Source of the DNA: Candidatus Methanophagaceae archaeon GoMg2 | GTDB taxonomy: Archaea > Halobacteriota > Syntropharchaeia > Alkanophagales > Methanospirareceae | Reading direction: 5' to 3' | Assembly: GCA_013180585.1 (NCBI GenBank) | Contig: QBUM01000248.1 | Coordinates: 1 to 38,058 of the forward strand | DNA: 38,058 bases | Shown: piece after piece, positions 6,175 through 15,439 of the stretch | How the letters are laid out: each line of letters starts with the position of its first letter | Numbering within the stretch: position 1 is the stretch's first letter | Program-made: the position numbers and the translations under genes | The notes under the pieces: model-generated | What the model saw: only the letters and a program-made list of their open reading frames with translations | Told to the model about the DNA's origin: nothing | The model's database searches: none

Positions 6175-9100
6175 TCACGCTTCATGATATTCCTGAATAG
6201 ACTTAACCACTACATCTCCGGACTTCACCGTCTCTATTCCCGCAACCGTAGCCATCGCCGCAGCAGCAGTAGTAATATACGGTATTTTGTGCTGGATTGC
6301 GGTTTTCCGGATATAGCTATCGGCATATTTACCTTTCTTGCCTACCGGCGTATTGATTACCATCTGGACACGGCCATTATGGATGTCGTCAGTTATATTG
6401 GGACGACCTTCGTTCAGCTTTAGCGCTAAATCGGATTCTACACCATTCTTATCCAGGAACGCTTTCGTACCCTTTGTTGCAAGTATCCGGAACCCTAACT
6501 TTTTAAGTCTGGTTGCTACCTCAAGAATGTCTTGTCTGTCGTTATCAGCAACAGAAATCAGCACGGTTCCTTCAGAGGGTAATTTCATACCCGCAGCTTC
6601 CTGCGCTTTGTAAAACGCTAATCCAAAGGTAGATGCAATACCCATCACCTCGCCCGTGCTCTTCATCTCAGGTCCCAGCACAGGGTCAACATCGGGAAAC
6701 ATATTAAAAGGAAATACAGCTTCCTTCACACCAAAATAAGGTATTTCCTTTTTAACCGTAGCTAAATCAAGTAACTCGTTCAGCTTTTTGCCTAACAGCA
6801 CCTTCGTTGCTATTTTGGCTACCGGAACGCCAGTAACCTTACTTACTAATGGAACGGTACGTGACGCACGTGGGTTTGCCTCTAAAATATAAACCTTACC
6901 ATCAGCTATTGCGTATTGGATATTCATGAGTCCAACGACCTGGAGTGCATCCGCAATTTTCTTTGTATAATCCTCTATTTCAGCAAGATTACGTTTTGAA
7001 ATATTACGCGAAGGAATTACGCAGGCACTATCTCCCGAGTGAACTCCAGCAAGCTCTATATGCTCCATTACTGCGGTAATATACACGTCCTCGCCATCTG
7101 CAATCGCATCCACCTCGGTCTCGATCGCGTGCTCTAAGAATTTATCTATTAGCATCGGATATTCAGGACTAACATCTACCGCAGCTTTTGCGTAATCTCG
7201 GAGCATCTTCTCGTCATACACTACCTCCATGCCCCTGCCACCAAGTACAAAAGAGGGTCGCACCATCAATGGGAATCCTATTTCATGGCCAACCGCAAGC
7301 GCCTCTCCTACGGACCGTGCGGTGCCGCTTTCCGGCTGTGGAATACCAAGCTTTGTTATCACTTCCTTGAATAGCTCCCTATCCTCAGCCAGATGAATGC
7401 TATCCGGACTCGTACCCAGAATCTTCACGCCTGCGTTATAAAGCTCCCGTGCTATATTTAATGGGGTTTGCCCGCCAAACTGGACGATTACACCATCTGG
7501 CTTCTCCTTCTCGTAAATGCTTAACACGTCCTCTACTGTTAGAGGCTCGAAATAAAGCTTGTCCGAGGTATCGTAATCGGTAGATACCGTTTCGGGGTTG
7601 CAATTGACCATTACCGACTCAAGCCCCTCTTCTCGTAATGCGAATGCGGCGTGCACACAGGTATAATCAAACTCTATGCCCTGACCTATTCGATTGGGTC
7701 CGCCGCCTAAAATCATTACCTTGCGCTTGGGCGATACACTAACCGAATCTTCAGCAATATATGTTGAGTAATAATATGCGGCATCGGCACCGCTTACCGG
7801 CACTGGTGCATACGCCTCCTTCTTCCCTGCGTTGAGGCGCTGTGTGCGTATCTGCTGTTCTGTCTTGTCCAGTAGTTGTGCGAGGTATCTGTCCGAGAAT
7901 CCGTTCTCCTTTGCACTTTTAAGCATGTCGTCTGGCAAATCCATACCGTAAAACTTCTTTAGCTCTTCCTCGAGTTCTACCAGCTCCTGCATCTGGCTTA
8001 TGAACCATCTACCGATTTTTGTCATCTGATAAAGCTCTTCAACTGACATCCCTTTGCGCAAAGCTTCATAGATCAAGAAAATGCGCTCACTCGACGGATA
8101 AACTATTTTCGTCTTGAGTTCCGGAAGGGAAAGCGCTGCAAAATCATTCACGCCACCAACACCGTATCTTTTGATCTCAAGAGAGCGAATCGCCTTTTGA
8201 AACGCCTCCTTGAAATTCTTACCGATGCTCATCACCTCACCCACGGCTTTCATCTGTGTCCCCAATACGTCTTGCGTCTGGGTGAACTTCTCAAATGCCC
8301 ATCTGGCGAATTTTACCACTACGTAATCACCGCTCGGTGTATATTTGTCAAGCGTACCTTCTTTCCAGTAAGGGAGCTCGTCAAGGGTTATACCCGTAGC
8401 GAGTTTCGCGGATATACGCGCGATAGGGAACCCAGTAGCTTTGGATGCTAATGCAGAGGATCGTGAAGTGCGTGGATTGATCTCAATAACCACTATTCTG
8501 CCATCTTCTGGGTTATGCGCAAATTGCACGTTTGTTCCACCCAATACTCCAATGGCATCAACGATCCTGTAAGACATCTCCTGTAACTTCTGCTGCAGCT
8601 CTTTCTTAACCGTTAGCATCGGCGCTACACAAAAACTATCGCCTGTATGCACGCCCATGGCATCCACATTTTCAATAAAACAAACAGTAATCTTATTACC
8701 CTTTTTATCCCTGATCACTTCAAGTTCGAGTTCTTCCCAGCCTAAGACCGATTCCTCTATGAGTACCTGTCCTATTAAGCTTGCTGAGATACCCCGGGTG
8801 ACAATTGTCTTCAATTCTTCTACGTTGTATACAATCCCGCCGCCGGTTCCACCCATGGTATATGCCGGTCTGACGACCACAGGATAACCCAATTCCTGTG
8901 CTATCTTCTCTGCTTCCGCGATAGAATAAGCGGGCGAGCTTTCAGGCATTGGAATATCCAGTTTTGCCATGGTCTCTTTGAATGCAATACGGTCTTCACC
9001 ACGTTCAATTGCATCAGCTTTTACACCTATCATCCTAACACCGTATTTGGCCAGTATCCCGCTTTTGTTGAGTTCCGCAGAGAGATTTAGCCCTGTCTGA

Positions 9101-9375
9101 CCGCCAAGATTGGGCAGCAACGCATCCGGTCGCTCCTTTGCTATTATCTTCTCCACGTTCTCCACAGTAAGCGGTTCGATGTACGTCCGGTCAGCCATTC
9201 CCGGGTCTGTCATGATGGTCGCGGGATTGGAATTCACCAACACGACTTCATAACCCTCCTCCTTTAGCGCTTTGCACGCTTGCGTACCCGAATAATCAAA
9301 TTCGCACGCTTGACCAATGATAATAGGTCCAGAGCCTATTACTAATACCCGTTTGATGCTTTTGTCTTTTGGCAT
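6175..9375 (-). CDS. carB: carbamoyl-phosphate synthase large subunit (first copy, without adjacent carA)
   Basis: Makes carbamoyl phosphate from bicarbonate, two ATP and ammonia passed from the CarA subunit, for arginine and pyrimidine synthesis. Full length (1066 residues). The two homologous ATP-grasp halves are both present, each with an N-terminal GSGP or GGGP IGQ(G) motif, a Gly-rich loop (MGGTGGGI; LGGRGMEVVY) and an NPR(T/A)SR metal/phosphate motif. An oligomerisation region and a C-terminal MGS-like allosteric domain complete it. It is last in a hicB-hisF-ddh-carB run, 14 bases after ddh. It differs substantially from the carB at 22380-25583. Its wording in the third domain (FNMFPDVDPVLGPEM) resembles bacterial CarB, so transfer is likely. 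No glutaminase subunit lies next to it. It may use the CarA encoded at 21316 or free ammonia. Confidence 0.95.
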   Translation of the reverse strand: MPKDKSIKRVLVIGSGPIIIGQACEFDYSGTQACKALKEEGYEVVLVNSNPATIMTDPGMADRTYIEPLTVENVEKIIAKERPDALLPNLGGQTGLNLSAELNKSGILAKYGVRMIGVKADAIERGEDRIAFKETMAKLDIPMPESSPAYSIAEAEKIAQELGYPVVVRPAYTMGGTGGGIVYNVEELKTIVTRGISASLIGQVLIEESVLGWEELELEVIRDKKGNKITVCFIENVDAMGVHTGDSFCVAPMLTVKKELQQKLQEMSYRIVDAIGVLGGTNVQFAHNPEDGRIVVIEINPRTSRSSALASKATGFPIARISAKLATGITLDELPYWKEGTLDKYTPSGDYVVVKFARWAFEKFTQTQDVLGTQMKAVGEVMSIGKNFKEAFQKAIRSLEIKRYGVGGVNDFAALSLPELKTKIVYPSSERIFLIYEALRKGMSVEELYQMTKIGRWFISQMQELVELEEELKKFYGMDLPDDMLKSAKENGFSDRYLAQLLDKTEQQIRTQRLNAGKKEAYAPVPVSGADAAYYYSTYIAEDSVSVSPKRKVMILGGGPNRIGQGIEFDYTCVHAAFALREEGLESVMVNCNPETVSTDYDTSDKLYFEPLTVEDVLSIYEKEKPDGVIVQFGGQTPLNIARELYNAGVKILGTSPDSIHLAEDRELFKEVITKLGIPQPESGTARSVGEALAVGHEIGFPLMVRPSFVLGGRGMEVVYDEKMLRDYAKAAVDVSPEYPMLIDKFLEHAIETEVDAIADGEDVYITAVMEHIELAGVHSGDSACVIPSRNISKRNLAEIEDYTKKIADALQVVGLMNIQYAIADGKVYILEANPRASRTVPLVSKVTGVPVAKIATKVLLGKKLNELLDLATVKKEIPYFGVKEAVFPFNMFPDVDPVLGPEMKSTGEVMGIASTFGLAFYKAQEAAGMKLPSEGTVLISVADNDRQDILEVATRLKKLGFRILATKGTKAFLDKNGVESDLALKLNEGRPNITDDIHNGRVQMVINTPVGKKGKYADSYIRKTAIQHKIPYITTAAAAMATVAGIETVKSGDVVVKSIQEYHEA

Positions 9376-9389
9376 TTATTCCATTTCAC

Positions 9390-10367
9390 CTACATAAAAC
9401 TCTTTCTCAGTGTCTCCTCAGAATGCGGGCTCAAATACCTTGGCGGGATATCGAGCATGGTAAAAGCACCCTTGCGCCCCTCTTTGCTCAGTCTAAATGC
9501 TGCTCTTGCGCACGCGACCAAAACGTTGGCTGTAAACTCAGGGTTGCTCTCCAATTGACACCGGTACTCAAGTATTTGCTTATTGCCCTCGCCTGTCACG
9601 CCAGAAGCAAGTACAAAACCGCCATGAGGCAGTTTAGAATGTTCTTCCAGCATCGCCTCTTTGCTGATGAACAATACTTCTGTATCATATTCACCATAAT
9701 AATGTGGCATGGTTACTATTTCCCTTCGTATTCGCTCTGTATCCGCCCCTTCTTCTGCAACAACATAAACCAAGCGTTTATGCATCTCTCTTTTGGTGAA
9801 TTCCTGAGCTTCTCCTGTTCTTACACGTTGTATCGCTTGCTCTATCGGAATTGTGTACGCTCTGGCATCCAGGACGCCCTCAACTTTTCTTGCCGCATCG
9901 GAATGCCCCTGGCTGACTCCTCTACCCCAAAACGTGTACTGTTTGCTTCGTGGTATAAATGCCTCGCCTAAGACCCGCATCAGAGAGAAAATCCCGGGAT
10001 CCCAACCTGCGGAAATTACATGGACATGTCCCTGCTCTTTTGCGATTGAATCCATCTTCTGAAAATAGCTCGGGATATCTGCATGCGTATCAAAACTGTC
10101 AACCGTATTGAATCTCCTGGCAAACTTTGGACCCTGAACCGGGATGTCTTCCTTTGAGCCACCGCAGAGAATCGCCACATCTATTTGAATATCTTCTGGG
10201 TCTTCCTCGATATGGAATGCCGGGACATCATTTAGCTCTTTTCTTACTTGTTCCGGTCTTCTGGTTAAAACTGCTACTAACTCCGTATCAACATTTATTT
10301 TTATTGCCTCTTCGACTCCTCTGCCCACGTTTCCATAGCCAACCAACGCAATATTTATCTTTTCCAA
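9390..10367 (-). CDS. ddh: meso-diaminopimelate dehydrogenase
   Basis: NADPH-dependent enzyme that converts tetrahydrodipicolinate plus ammonia directly to meso-diaminopimelate, and the reverse. It has 325 residues, the usual length. The N-terminal Rossmann motif is IALVGYGNVGRGVEEAI. The family segments CGGSKEDIP, DSFDTHADIP, SAGWDPGIFSLMR, WGRGVSQGHSDAARKVEGV, LPHGGFVLASG and the C-terminal NPEFTANVLVACARAA are all seen. The start is a TTG supported by a strong GGAGG ten bases upstream; no ATG lies nearby in frame. It is between hisF and carB in a compact operon. It provides a one-step alternative to the DapL-DapF route encoded 3-6 kb away. This family is common in bacteria and rare in archaea as far as I know. 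Confidence 0.92.
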   Translation of the reverse strand: MEKINIALVGYGNVGRGVEEAIKINVDTELVAVLTRRPEQVRKELNDVPAFHIEEDPEDIQIDVAILCGGSKEDIPVQGPKFARRFNTVDSFDTHADIPSYFQKMDSIAKEQGHVHVISAGWDPGIFSLMRVLGEAFIPRSKQYTFWGRGVSQGHSDAARKVEGVLDARAYTIPIEQAIQRVRTGEAQEFTKREMHKRLVYVVAEEGADTERIRREIVTMPHYYGEYDTEVLFISKEAMLEEHSKLPHGGFVLASGVTGEGNKQILEYRCQLESNPEFTANVLVACARAAFRLSKEGRKGAFTMLDIPPRYLSPHSEETLRKSFM

Positions 10368-10412
10368 GATCCTGTTCCTCCTTTTAGAACTTTAGAGAAT
10401 AAAGAGTTAAAA

Positions 10413-11219
10413 TTACAATTTTAGCCCCTTTTCCCGCAGATAATCCTTTATCTGCCCAACCGTGTACGTCCCGTAATGGAAAATACTCGCTGCCAGGCAT
10501 GCGTCCGCCGCACCATTAACAAACCCCTCGTAAATGTGCTCTAAAGTCCCCACACCACCAGAAGCAATTACGGGAATGTCCACCGCTTCTGCAATTGCTT
10601 TTGTAATGGGTATGTCGTAGCCGTCTGTTGTACCATCTCTATCCTTAGAAGTTAGCAATATCTCCGCAGCACCGAGCGTCTGTACCTCTTTTGCCCACTT
10701 TATCGCATCAATTCCTGTGTACTCACGCCCGCCGTAAATTACGACATCATACCAGGCACTCGTTCCATCCTCTAATTGCACCTGTGTTTTGCCTTCCGCA
10801 TCCTCTAACTTCCGCTTGCAGTCAATTGCAACCACGATACGATTCCCAAAATTCTCGGCTGCTTCTTTTATTAGCTCCGGGTTCTTAACCGCTGCGGTAT
10901 TCGCGCCTATCTTATCAGCGCCAGCATCAAACACCTTTTCAAAATCCGCTATGCTCTTTATCCCGCCACCTACGCATAACGGGATGGATACTTGCTCTGC
11001 TATCTTCTTTACCATTGAGACCATTGTGTCCCTTCTCTCGACGGACGCGGAAATATCGAGAAAAACGAGTTCATCCGCTCCCTGCGCATCGTATCGCTTT
11101 GCGAGTTCGACCGGGTCGCCCGCATACTTGAGTTGCTCAAATTCTATTCCTTTCACTACAACCGCCTTTCCCTGCTCATCGAATGTTGTATCAAGGCAGG
11201 GTATGATTCTTTTTTTCAT
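10413..11219 (-). CDS. hisF: imidazole glycerol phosphate synthase cyclase subunit (HisF), copy 1
   Basis: TIM-barrel cyclase of histidine synthesis that turns PRFAR and ammonia into imidazole glycerol phosphate and AICAR. It has 268 residues. The two catalytic Asp are kept: Asp10 in IIPCLD and Asp133 in VVAIDCKRK. The phosphate-binding loops CVGGGIKS and VIASGGVG are intact. The start codon overlaps the stop of the upstream hicB-like gene (ATGA at 11216-11219). It has no adjacent hisH and is clearly different from the hisF at 18853-19668. Either it shares the single HisH or it serves another purpose with free ammonia. Confidence 0.9.
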   Translation of the reverse strand: MKKRIIPCLDTTFDEQGKAVVVKGIEFEQLKYAGDPVELAKRYDAQGADELVFLDISASVERRDTMVSMVKKIAEQVSIPLCVGGGIKSIADFEKVFDAGADKIGANTAAVKNPELIKEAAENFGNRIVVAIDCKRKLEDAEGKTQVQLEDGTSAWYDVVIYGGREYTGIDAIKWAKEVQTLGAAEILLTSKDRDGTTDGYDIPITKAIAEAVDIPVIASGGVGTLEHIYEGFVNGAADACLAASIFHYGTYTVGQIKDYLREKGLKL

Positions 11220-11536
11220 TTCTGTTCTCCTATTTTAGTTTGTGATTTTATTTTAATTGCTGGGATTTCATCGCCGAAGCGAAGCGCTGTAATTATCCAT
11301 GCTTCTATTGCATCCTTCGCCATCTCCACAGCCTCTCTTCTTGTTATACCCCAGGTGATGCACCCGGGAAGCACAGGTACTTCCACCGTCCAGGACGCAT
11401 CTTCATTCCGAGAAAATATTGCATGACTCAAAGTCAGCCTTACATACTGCTCAAAAGTTATCTTGTTCGTTTGTTCCACTCCTCTTACCTTTTTAATCTT
11501 TTTCTCCCATGGCAATGTGATAGAAGCAGCACCCAC
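11216..11536 (-). CDS. HicB-like protein without a HicA partner
   Basis: A 106-residue protein whose middle section carries the HicB fold pattern: [33 protein letters not shown], with the typical GC-TWG turn. The first 30 residues are an extension and the C-terminus is Lys-rich. It starts at a GTG (the first codon) supported by AGGAGGAG upstream; no ATG is nearby. Its stop overlaps the hisF start by four bases. No HicA toxin is encoded beside it, unlike the pair at 20532-21041. It may be an orphan antitoxin or a HicB-fold regulator of the hisF-ddh-carB operon. Confidence 0.75.
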   Translation of the reverse strand: MGAASITLPWEKKIKKVRGVEQTNKITFEQYVRLTLSHAIFSRNEDASWTVEVPVLPGCITWGITRREAVEMAKDAIEAWIITALRFGDEIPAIKIKSQTKIGEQK

Positions 11537-11753
11537 GATTATTCTCCTCCTATGTTAGCAGCGGCATATAAACAAATGCATTTACTTTTGTTTTTTCTCC
11601 ATTTATACATCTCGTAAGAATCTGTGTAATCTTGTGGTTCTCCTATTGAAATTCTATCGTTGCCTGTGGCTTATCCATTAGAGAACGACGAAGAGAATAT
11701 AATTCTTTCGGTTATGCAAATTTTAACCGCCCGGATTTTTATGTTTCCTGGTT

Positions 11754-11767
11754 CTATAAATTTATAG
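11754..11767 (+). promoter_or_regulatory. guaA TATA box in a 14-base palindrome
   Basis: CTATAAATTTATAG is a perfect palindrome 20 bases before the first possible guaA start. As an archaeal TATA element it would place transcription start close to 11785. The remaining 11537-11753 shows no gene. Confidence 0.55.
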
Positions 11768-11786
11768 ACAACGAAAAGACTATACG

Positions 11787-13376
11787 ATGCCAGACAGAAA
11801 TAGCATGATAGGAAATATGAAAGCAAAAGACAAAGTAGTAGTGCTCGATTTTGGGGGGCAATATAGCCATCTCATCGTGAGAAGGTGTAGAGAATTAGGC
11901 GTTTATACAGAACTTCTCCCGTATGATATACCCGTAGAGGCGCTTAAGGACGGAATAGGGATAGAAAAAGGTAAGATTAAAGGTATTATCCTTTCCGGCA
12001 GTCCGTTTAGCGTTCACGAACCAGGCAGTCCAAGATGCAATTTCGAGGTTCTTGATTTGGAGATACCTATTCTCGGGATTTGTTATGGTGCACAGTTGAT
12101 TGCGCATATAAATGGTGGCGTGGTAGGCGAAGGAATGAAAAGCGAATTTGGGCGGGCGGAACTGCTCTTTAAAGATTCTGACATGTTTAATGGGTTAACT
12201 GAGAGCGGAAAGATAAACGTGTGGATGTCTCATGGCGACGTGATAGAGCAATTTGATGGTGCGGATATAATAGGCCATACGATGAATACGCCCGTTGCCG
12301 CATTTCGCATCGCCAATAAATATGGTGTTCAATTCCATCCTGAGGTTCACCATACGGATAAGGGCGATAAAATCCTGTGGAACTTCTTATACAAAATATG
12401 CGGCTGCGAGCGCAATTGGGCAATTGAATCATTTATTACCGATAAGATAGAAGTGATAAAGAGAGTGGTAGGTGATGATGGAAGGGTAGTATGTGGACTC
12501 AGTGGCGGAATAGACTCTTCTACTACTGCATTGCTCGTCAATAAAGCCATAGATGATAGACTCACGTGCATCTTCGTTGACAATGGACTACTGCGAGAAG
12601 GCGAAAAGGAAGCGGTTATAAATACGTTCGAGAATAACTTCAATATGAAACTGGTGTTTGTAGATGCGAAAGAGCGTTTTTTGAATGGTTTGCGGGGCGT
12701 TAAGGACGCCGAAGCGAAGCGGATGGTAATAGGCGAACAGTTCATAAATGTCTTTGAGGAAGAGGCGATTAAGCTAGGTAACGTGGATTTCCTCGCTCAG
12801 GGTACCATATATCCGGATAGAATAGAGAGTGCGGGGGCGAGCTCGCAAAAGTCATCACGAATAAAATCGCATCATAACGTGGGTGGGCTTCCGGAGAAGC
12901 TGGGACTGAAGCTAGTAGAACCACTCGCGGATTTGTATAAGGATGAAGTGCGGGAAGTGGCGAAGGAACTCGGTATGCCGCTTCCGATACTGAACCAGCA
13001 TCCTTTTCCTGGTCCGGGTCTCGCAGCTCGGGTAATAGGTGAAGTTACAGAGGATAAACTTCGGATATGTCGTGAAGCATCGCATTTGGTAGAGGCGGAA
13101 TTGAAGAATAGCGGGTGGTATGGCAAAGTGTGGCAGGCATTTGCAATAGTGGGCGATGATGTCGCTACGGGCGTACTCGGCGATGCAAGAAGCTTGGGCA
13201 GAATCGTTACGATAAGGGTGGTTGAGTCTAAGGAGGCGATGACTGCGGATTTCGTGAAACTGCCCTATGATGTGCTGGAGAGCATGAGTAAACGAATAAC
13301 AAATGAAGTTAAAGGCGTGACTTGGGTAACCTATGCGATTTCTTCTAAGCCGCCGGCAACGATAGAGCCATGTTAA
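11787..13376 (+). CDS. guaA: GMP synthase, glutamine-hydrolysing (fused two-domain form)
   Basis: Converts XMP, ATP and glutamine to GMP. It has 529 residues in one chain. The N-terminal class I amidotransferase domain has the nucleophile Cys99 (LGICYGAQ) with His184/Glu186 (VQFHPEV). The ATP pyrophosphatase domain has the P-loop GLSGGIDSS at 237-245, and the C-terminal dimerisation domain follows with HPFPGPGLAARVIGE. Many euryarchaea encode the two halves separately, so the fused form is worth noting. The protein ends SSKPPATIEPC where the family nearly always ends in TIEWE. Start: the TATA position fits a leaderless start at 11787. The in-frame ATG at 11817 has AGGA before it and gives MKAKDKVVVLDFGGQ, which matches the usual N-terminus better. 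Confidence 0.95.
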   Translation: MPDRNSMIGNMKAKDKVVVLDFGGQYSHLIVRRCRELGVYTELLPYDIPVEALKDGIGIEKGKIKGIILSGSPFSVHEPGSPRCNFEVLDLEIPILGICYGAQLIAHINGGVVGEGMKSEFGRAELLFKDSDMFNGLTESGKINVWMSHGDVIEQFDGADIIGHTMNTPVAAFRIANKYGVQFHPEVHHTDKGDKILWNFLYKICGCERNWAIESFITDKIEVIKRVVGDDGRVVCGLSGGIDSSTTALLVNKAIDDRLTCIFVDNGLLREGEKEAVINTFENNFNMKLVFVDAKERFLNGLRGVKDAEAKRMVIGEQFINVFEEEAIKLGNVDFLAQGTIYPDRIESAGASSQKSSRIKSHHNVGGLPEKLGLKLVEPLADLYKDEVREVAKELGMPLPILNQHPFPGPGLAARVIGEVTEDKLRICREASHLVEAELKNSGWYGKVWQAFAIVGDDVATGVLGDARSLGRIVTIRVVESKEAMTADFVKLPYDVLESMSKRITNEVKGVTWVTYAISSKPPATIEPC

Positions 13377-13404
13377 AATTTTTCTTTTTCAGAAAAAGAA
13401 AATT
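13377..13404 (+). terminator. AT-rich hairpin after guaA
   Basis: AATTTTTCTTTTTC and AGAAAAAGAAAATTT form a long A/T-rich stem directly after the guaA stop, with one bulged base. It could end transcription, but the sequence also begins a repeat-bearing intergenic stretch. Confidence 0.4.
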
Positions 13405-13408
13405 TAGC

Positions 13409-13482
13409 CTGTGCTAAAAGAAAAACAGATAAGTTCTTTTGGTAAAGCTTTTCTTCCTAAGAAAAGGTTTGTGCTAAAAGAA
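13409..13482 (+). repeat. intergenic repeat (AAGCTTTACC family), copy 1
   Basis: Contains two direct copies of GTGCTAAAAGAAAAA (13411-13425, 13471-13485) around TTCTTTTGGTAAAGCTTTTC and the small hairpin CTTTTCTT-CCT-AAGAAAAG. The inverse of this arrangement occurs after hisH (20281-20335), and the TTTGGTAAAGC core recurs at 20367 and 36828. Confidence 0.6.
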
Positions 13483-13486
13483 AAAT

Positions 13487-14656
13487 ATGATTAAAAAGAT
13501 GTATGCAAAGGGAATAAGTTCACTGCCCCCTTATCTATTTGCGGGAATAGATAAGAGGAAGGAGGAAGCGAGAAAGAAGGGTGTGGATGTAATAGACTTA
13601 GGTATCGGCGATCCTGATTTGCCGACACCTCCGCACATAGTAGAAGCACTGTGCCACGCCGCAAAAGACCCTTCAAATCACAGGTACCCGTCTTACGAAG
13701 GACTGCTGTCGTTCCGAGAAGCAGTAGCGACATGGTATAAACAGAGAAAGCACGTTAATTTGGATGCCGATGATGAAGTTCTAACGTTGATAGGGTCGAA
13801 GGAAGGGCTAGCGCATTCGGTATTCGCATTTTTAAATCCCGGCGATATTGCTCTCGTCCCGGACCCCGCATATCCGGTATATAATAACGCAACGGTATTG
13901 GCTGGTTCTACACCGTATTCGGTACCATTAACAGAAGAGCACGATTTCAAGCCGGACTTAGAGAGTATAGATAAAGAAATAGCGAGGAAAGCAAAAATCA
14001 TGTTCTTGAATTACCCGAATAATCCCACAGCCGCAACTGTCGAAAAAAACTTCTTTAAAGAGGTGGTGGATTTCGCTCATGAGAACGACATCATCATCCT
14101 CCATGATAACCCTTACTCCGAGCTTACGTTCGATGGCTATGAAGCGCCGAGTTTTTTGGCGGTCAAAGGCGCAAAAGAAGTGGGTATCGAGTTTAACTCG
14201 CTTTCCAAGACTTACAACATGACGGGGTGGCGAATAGGATACGCAGTAGGGAATTCTGAAATATTAGAAGGTCTGCGGATTGTGAAGACCAACATTGATT
14301 CTGGAGCTTTCCAGGCTGTTCAGATAGCAGGGATAGTAGCGTTAACTGATTCACAAGACAGTGTAAAGCGGAATATGGAGATTTACCGAGAACGAAGAGA
14401 TATTGCAGTCACTGGATTGAGAGCCGCAGGTGTAGAAGTGAAAACGCCAAAAGCTACGTTCTATCTCTGGGCAAAGGTTCCTTCAGGATTCTCGTCTATT
14501 CAGTTCTCCATGTTCTTGCTGGAGCGTACGGGCGTAGTTGTAACGCCCGGGCTAGGGTTTGGTAAGCACGGAGAAGGGTTTTTTCGACTTGCTTTTTGTA
14601 TAAGTGGCGAGAGGTTAAAGGAAGCGTGTGAACGGATAAAAAGGTTGAACTTATAA
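13487..14656 (+). CDS. dapL: LL-diaminopimelate aminotransferase
   Basis: PLP enzyme that makes LL-diaminopimelate from tetrahydrodipicolinate and glutamate, skipping the acylated intermediates of the classic lysine route. It has 389 residues, fold-type I. The PLP Lys is Lys241 in NSLSKTYNMTGWRIG. The cofactor-contact motifs NYPNNPTA (around 175-182) and HDNPYSEL (Asp207, Tyr210) are present. The N-terminal GISSLPPYLFAGIDKRK and IDLGIGDPDLPTP match DapL more closely than aspartate aminotransferases. The neighbouring dapF supplies the next step. It follows guaA on the same strand after 110 bases of repeat-bearing DNA. Confidence 0.9.
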   Translation: MIKKMYAKGISSLPPYLFAGIDKRKEEARKKGVDVIDLGIGDPDLPTPPHIVEALCHAAKDPSNHRYPSYEGLLSFREAVATWYKQRKHVNLDADDEVLTLIGSKEGLAHSVFAFLNPGDIALVPDPAYPVYNNATVLAGSTPYSVPLTEEHDFKPDLESIDKEIARKAKIMFLNYPNNPTAATVEKNFFKEVVDFAHENDIIILHDNPYSELTFDGYEAPSFLAVKGAKEVGIEFNSLSKTYNMTGWRIGYAVGNSEILEGLRIVKTNIDSGAFQAVQIAGIVALTDSQDSVKRNMEIYRERRDIAVTGLRAAGVEVKTPKATFYLWAKVPSGFSSIQFSMFLLERTGVVVTPGLGFGKHGEGFFRLAFCISGERLKEACERIKRLNL

Positions 14657-14705
14657 ATATATAATTTATGCAATCAAAACATTAGGCATATAATGGGGGT
14701 TCCAG

Positions 14706-15365
14706 ATGAATAGCGTTTCAAATAACTGCGTGATAACCGGAGATATAAAAGGTTCCAGAGCTTTTAACGCTGCGGATTGGCGCATAATTCAGGGTAAAAT
14801 AAAAAAGGCTTTAGTGGATATTAACAAAAGCCATAGTTCAGCAATATTGAGGGATTTTACTATAACACTGGATGATGAATTCCAGGGAATTCTAAACACT
14901 CCAGAAGATAGTTACGACATTTTTGTCCATTTACAGAACATTATGCCCGTGGAATTCCGGTGTGGAATTGGTATTGGAAAGATCGAAGTACTCTCATACA
15001 AAATCACGGAGATGCGTGGGGAATCATTTTTCAGATCTCGTGAGGCACTTGAATTAGCAAAAAAATCTGGCTATCCTGTCATCGTAAAATCCTCGGATGT
15101 TGAGGATAATTTAATAGACGATACCATAAACACGATTTTAGGTCTTATTAATACCCTTCAGAGCACGTGGAGTACCAGACAAAAGGAAATAGTGAAACAT
15201 TGTAGATCTCATAAGGATTATACATATAGTGATATAGCGAGAGAATTAAATGTGAGTAAGCAATCAATTTCCCAAGTATTGAATGCCGCACATTGGAAGG
15301 TTGTACAAAATGGCGAACAGTCAATAAGAAGGCTATTAAAGGAGCTAACAACTACGAGTGGATGA
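14706..15365 (+). CDS. SatD-family protein with C-terminal helix-turn-helix
   Basis: A 219-residue protein of the SatD family. The N-terminal VITGDIKGSRAF is the family hallmark, and the middle part (TITLDDEFQGIL, RCGIGIGKIE) follows the family. The C-terminus has a helix-turn-helix, YSDIARELNVSKQSISQVL. SatD was named from an acid-tolerance operon in Streptococcus, but its biochemical role is not established; the HTH suggests DNA binding. A TATA-like ATAAATATATAATTTA at 14653 and a GGGGGT ribosome site five bases before the ATG support this start. The membrane protein 74 bases downstream looks like its usual partner, reduced in size. Confidence 0.75.
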   Translation: MNSVSNNCVITGDIKGSRAFNAADWRIIQGKIKKALVDINKSHSSAILRDFTITLDDEFQGILNTPEDSYDIFVHLQNIMPVEFRCGIGIGKIEVLSYKITEMRGESFFRSREALELAKKSGYPVIVKSSDVEDNLIDDTINTILGLINTLQSTWSTRQKEIVKHCRSHKDYTYSDIARELNVSKQSISQVLNAAHWKVVQNGEQSIRRLLKELTTTSG

Positions 15366-15439
15366 CAAGCACGATGGTAAAGCGTAAATGGTTGACAATG
15401 AAAAGTAAAGCGAAAATGCTTGACTGGAGTGACTGATAT

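Noticed and set aside
15374-15436. A 20-codon frame (ATG to TGA) between the satD-like gene and the membrane protein gene.
   Set aside because: Very basic, very short, no ribosome site and no recognisable motif; most likely chance.
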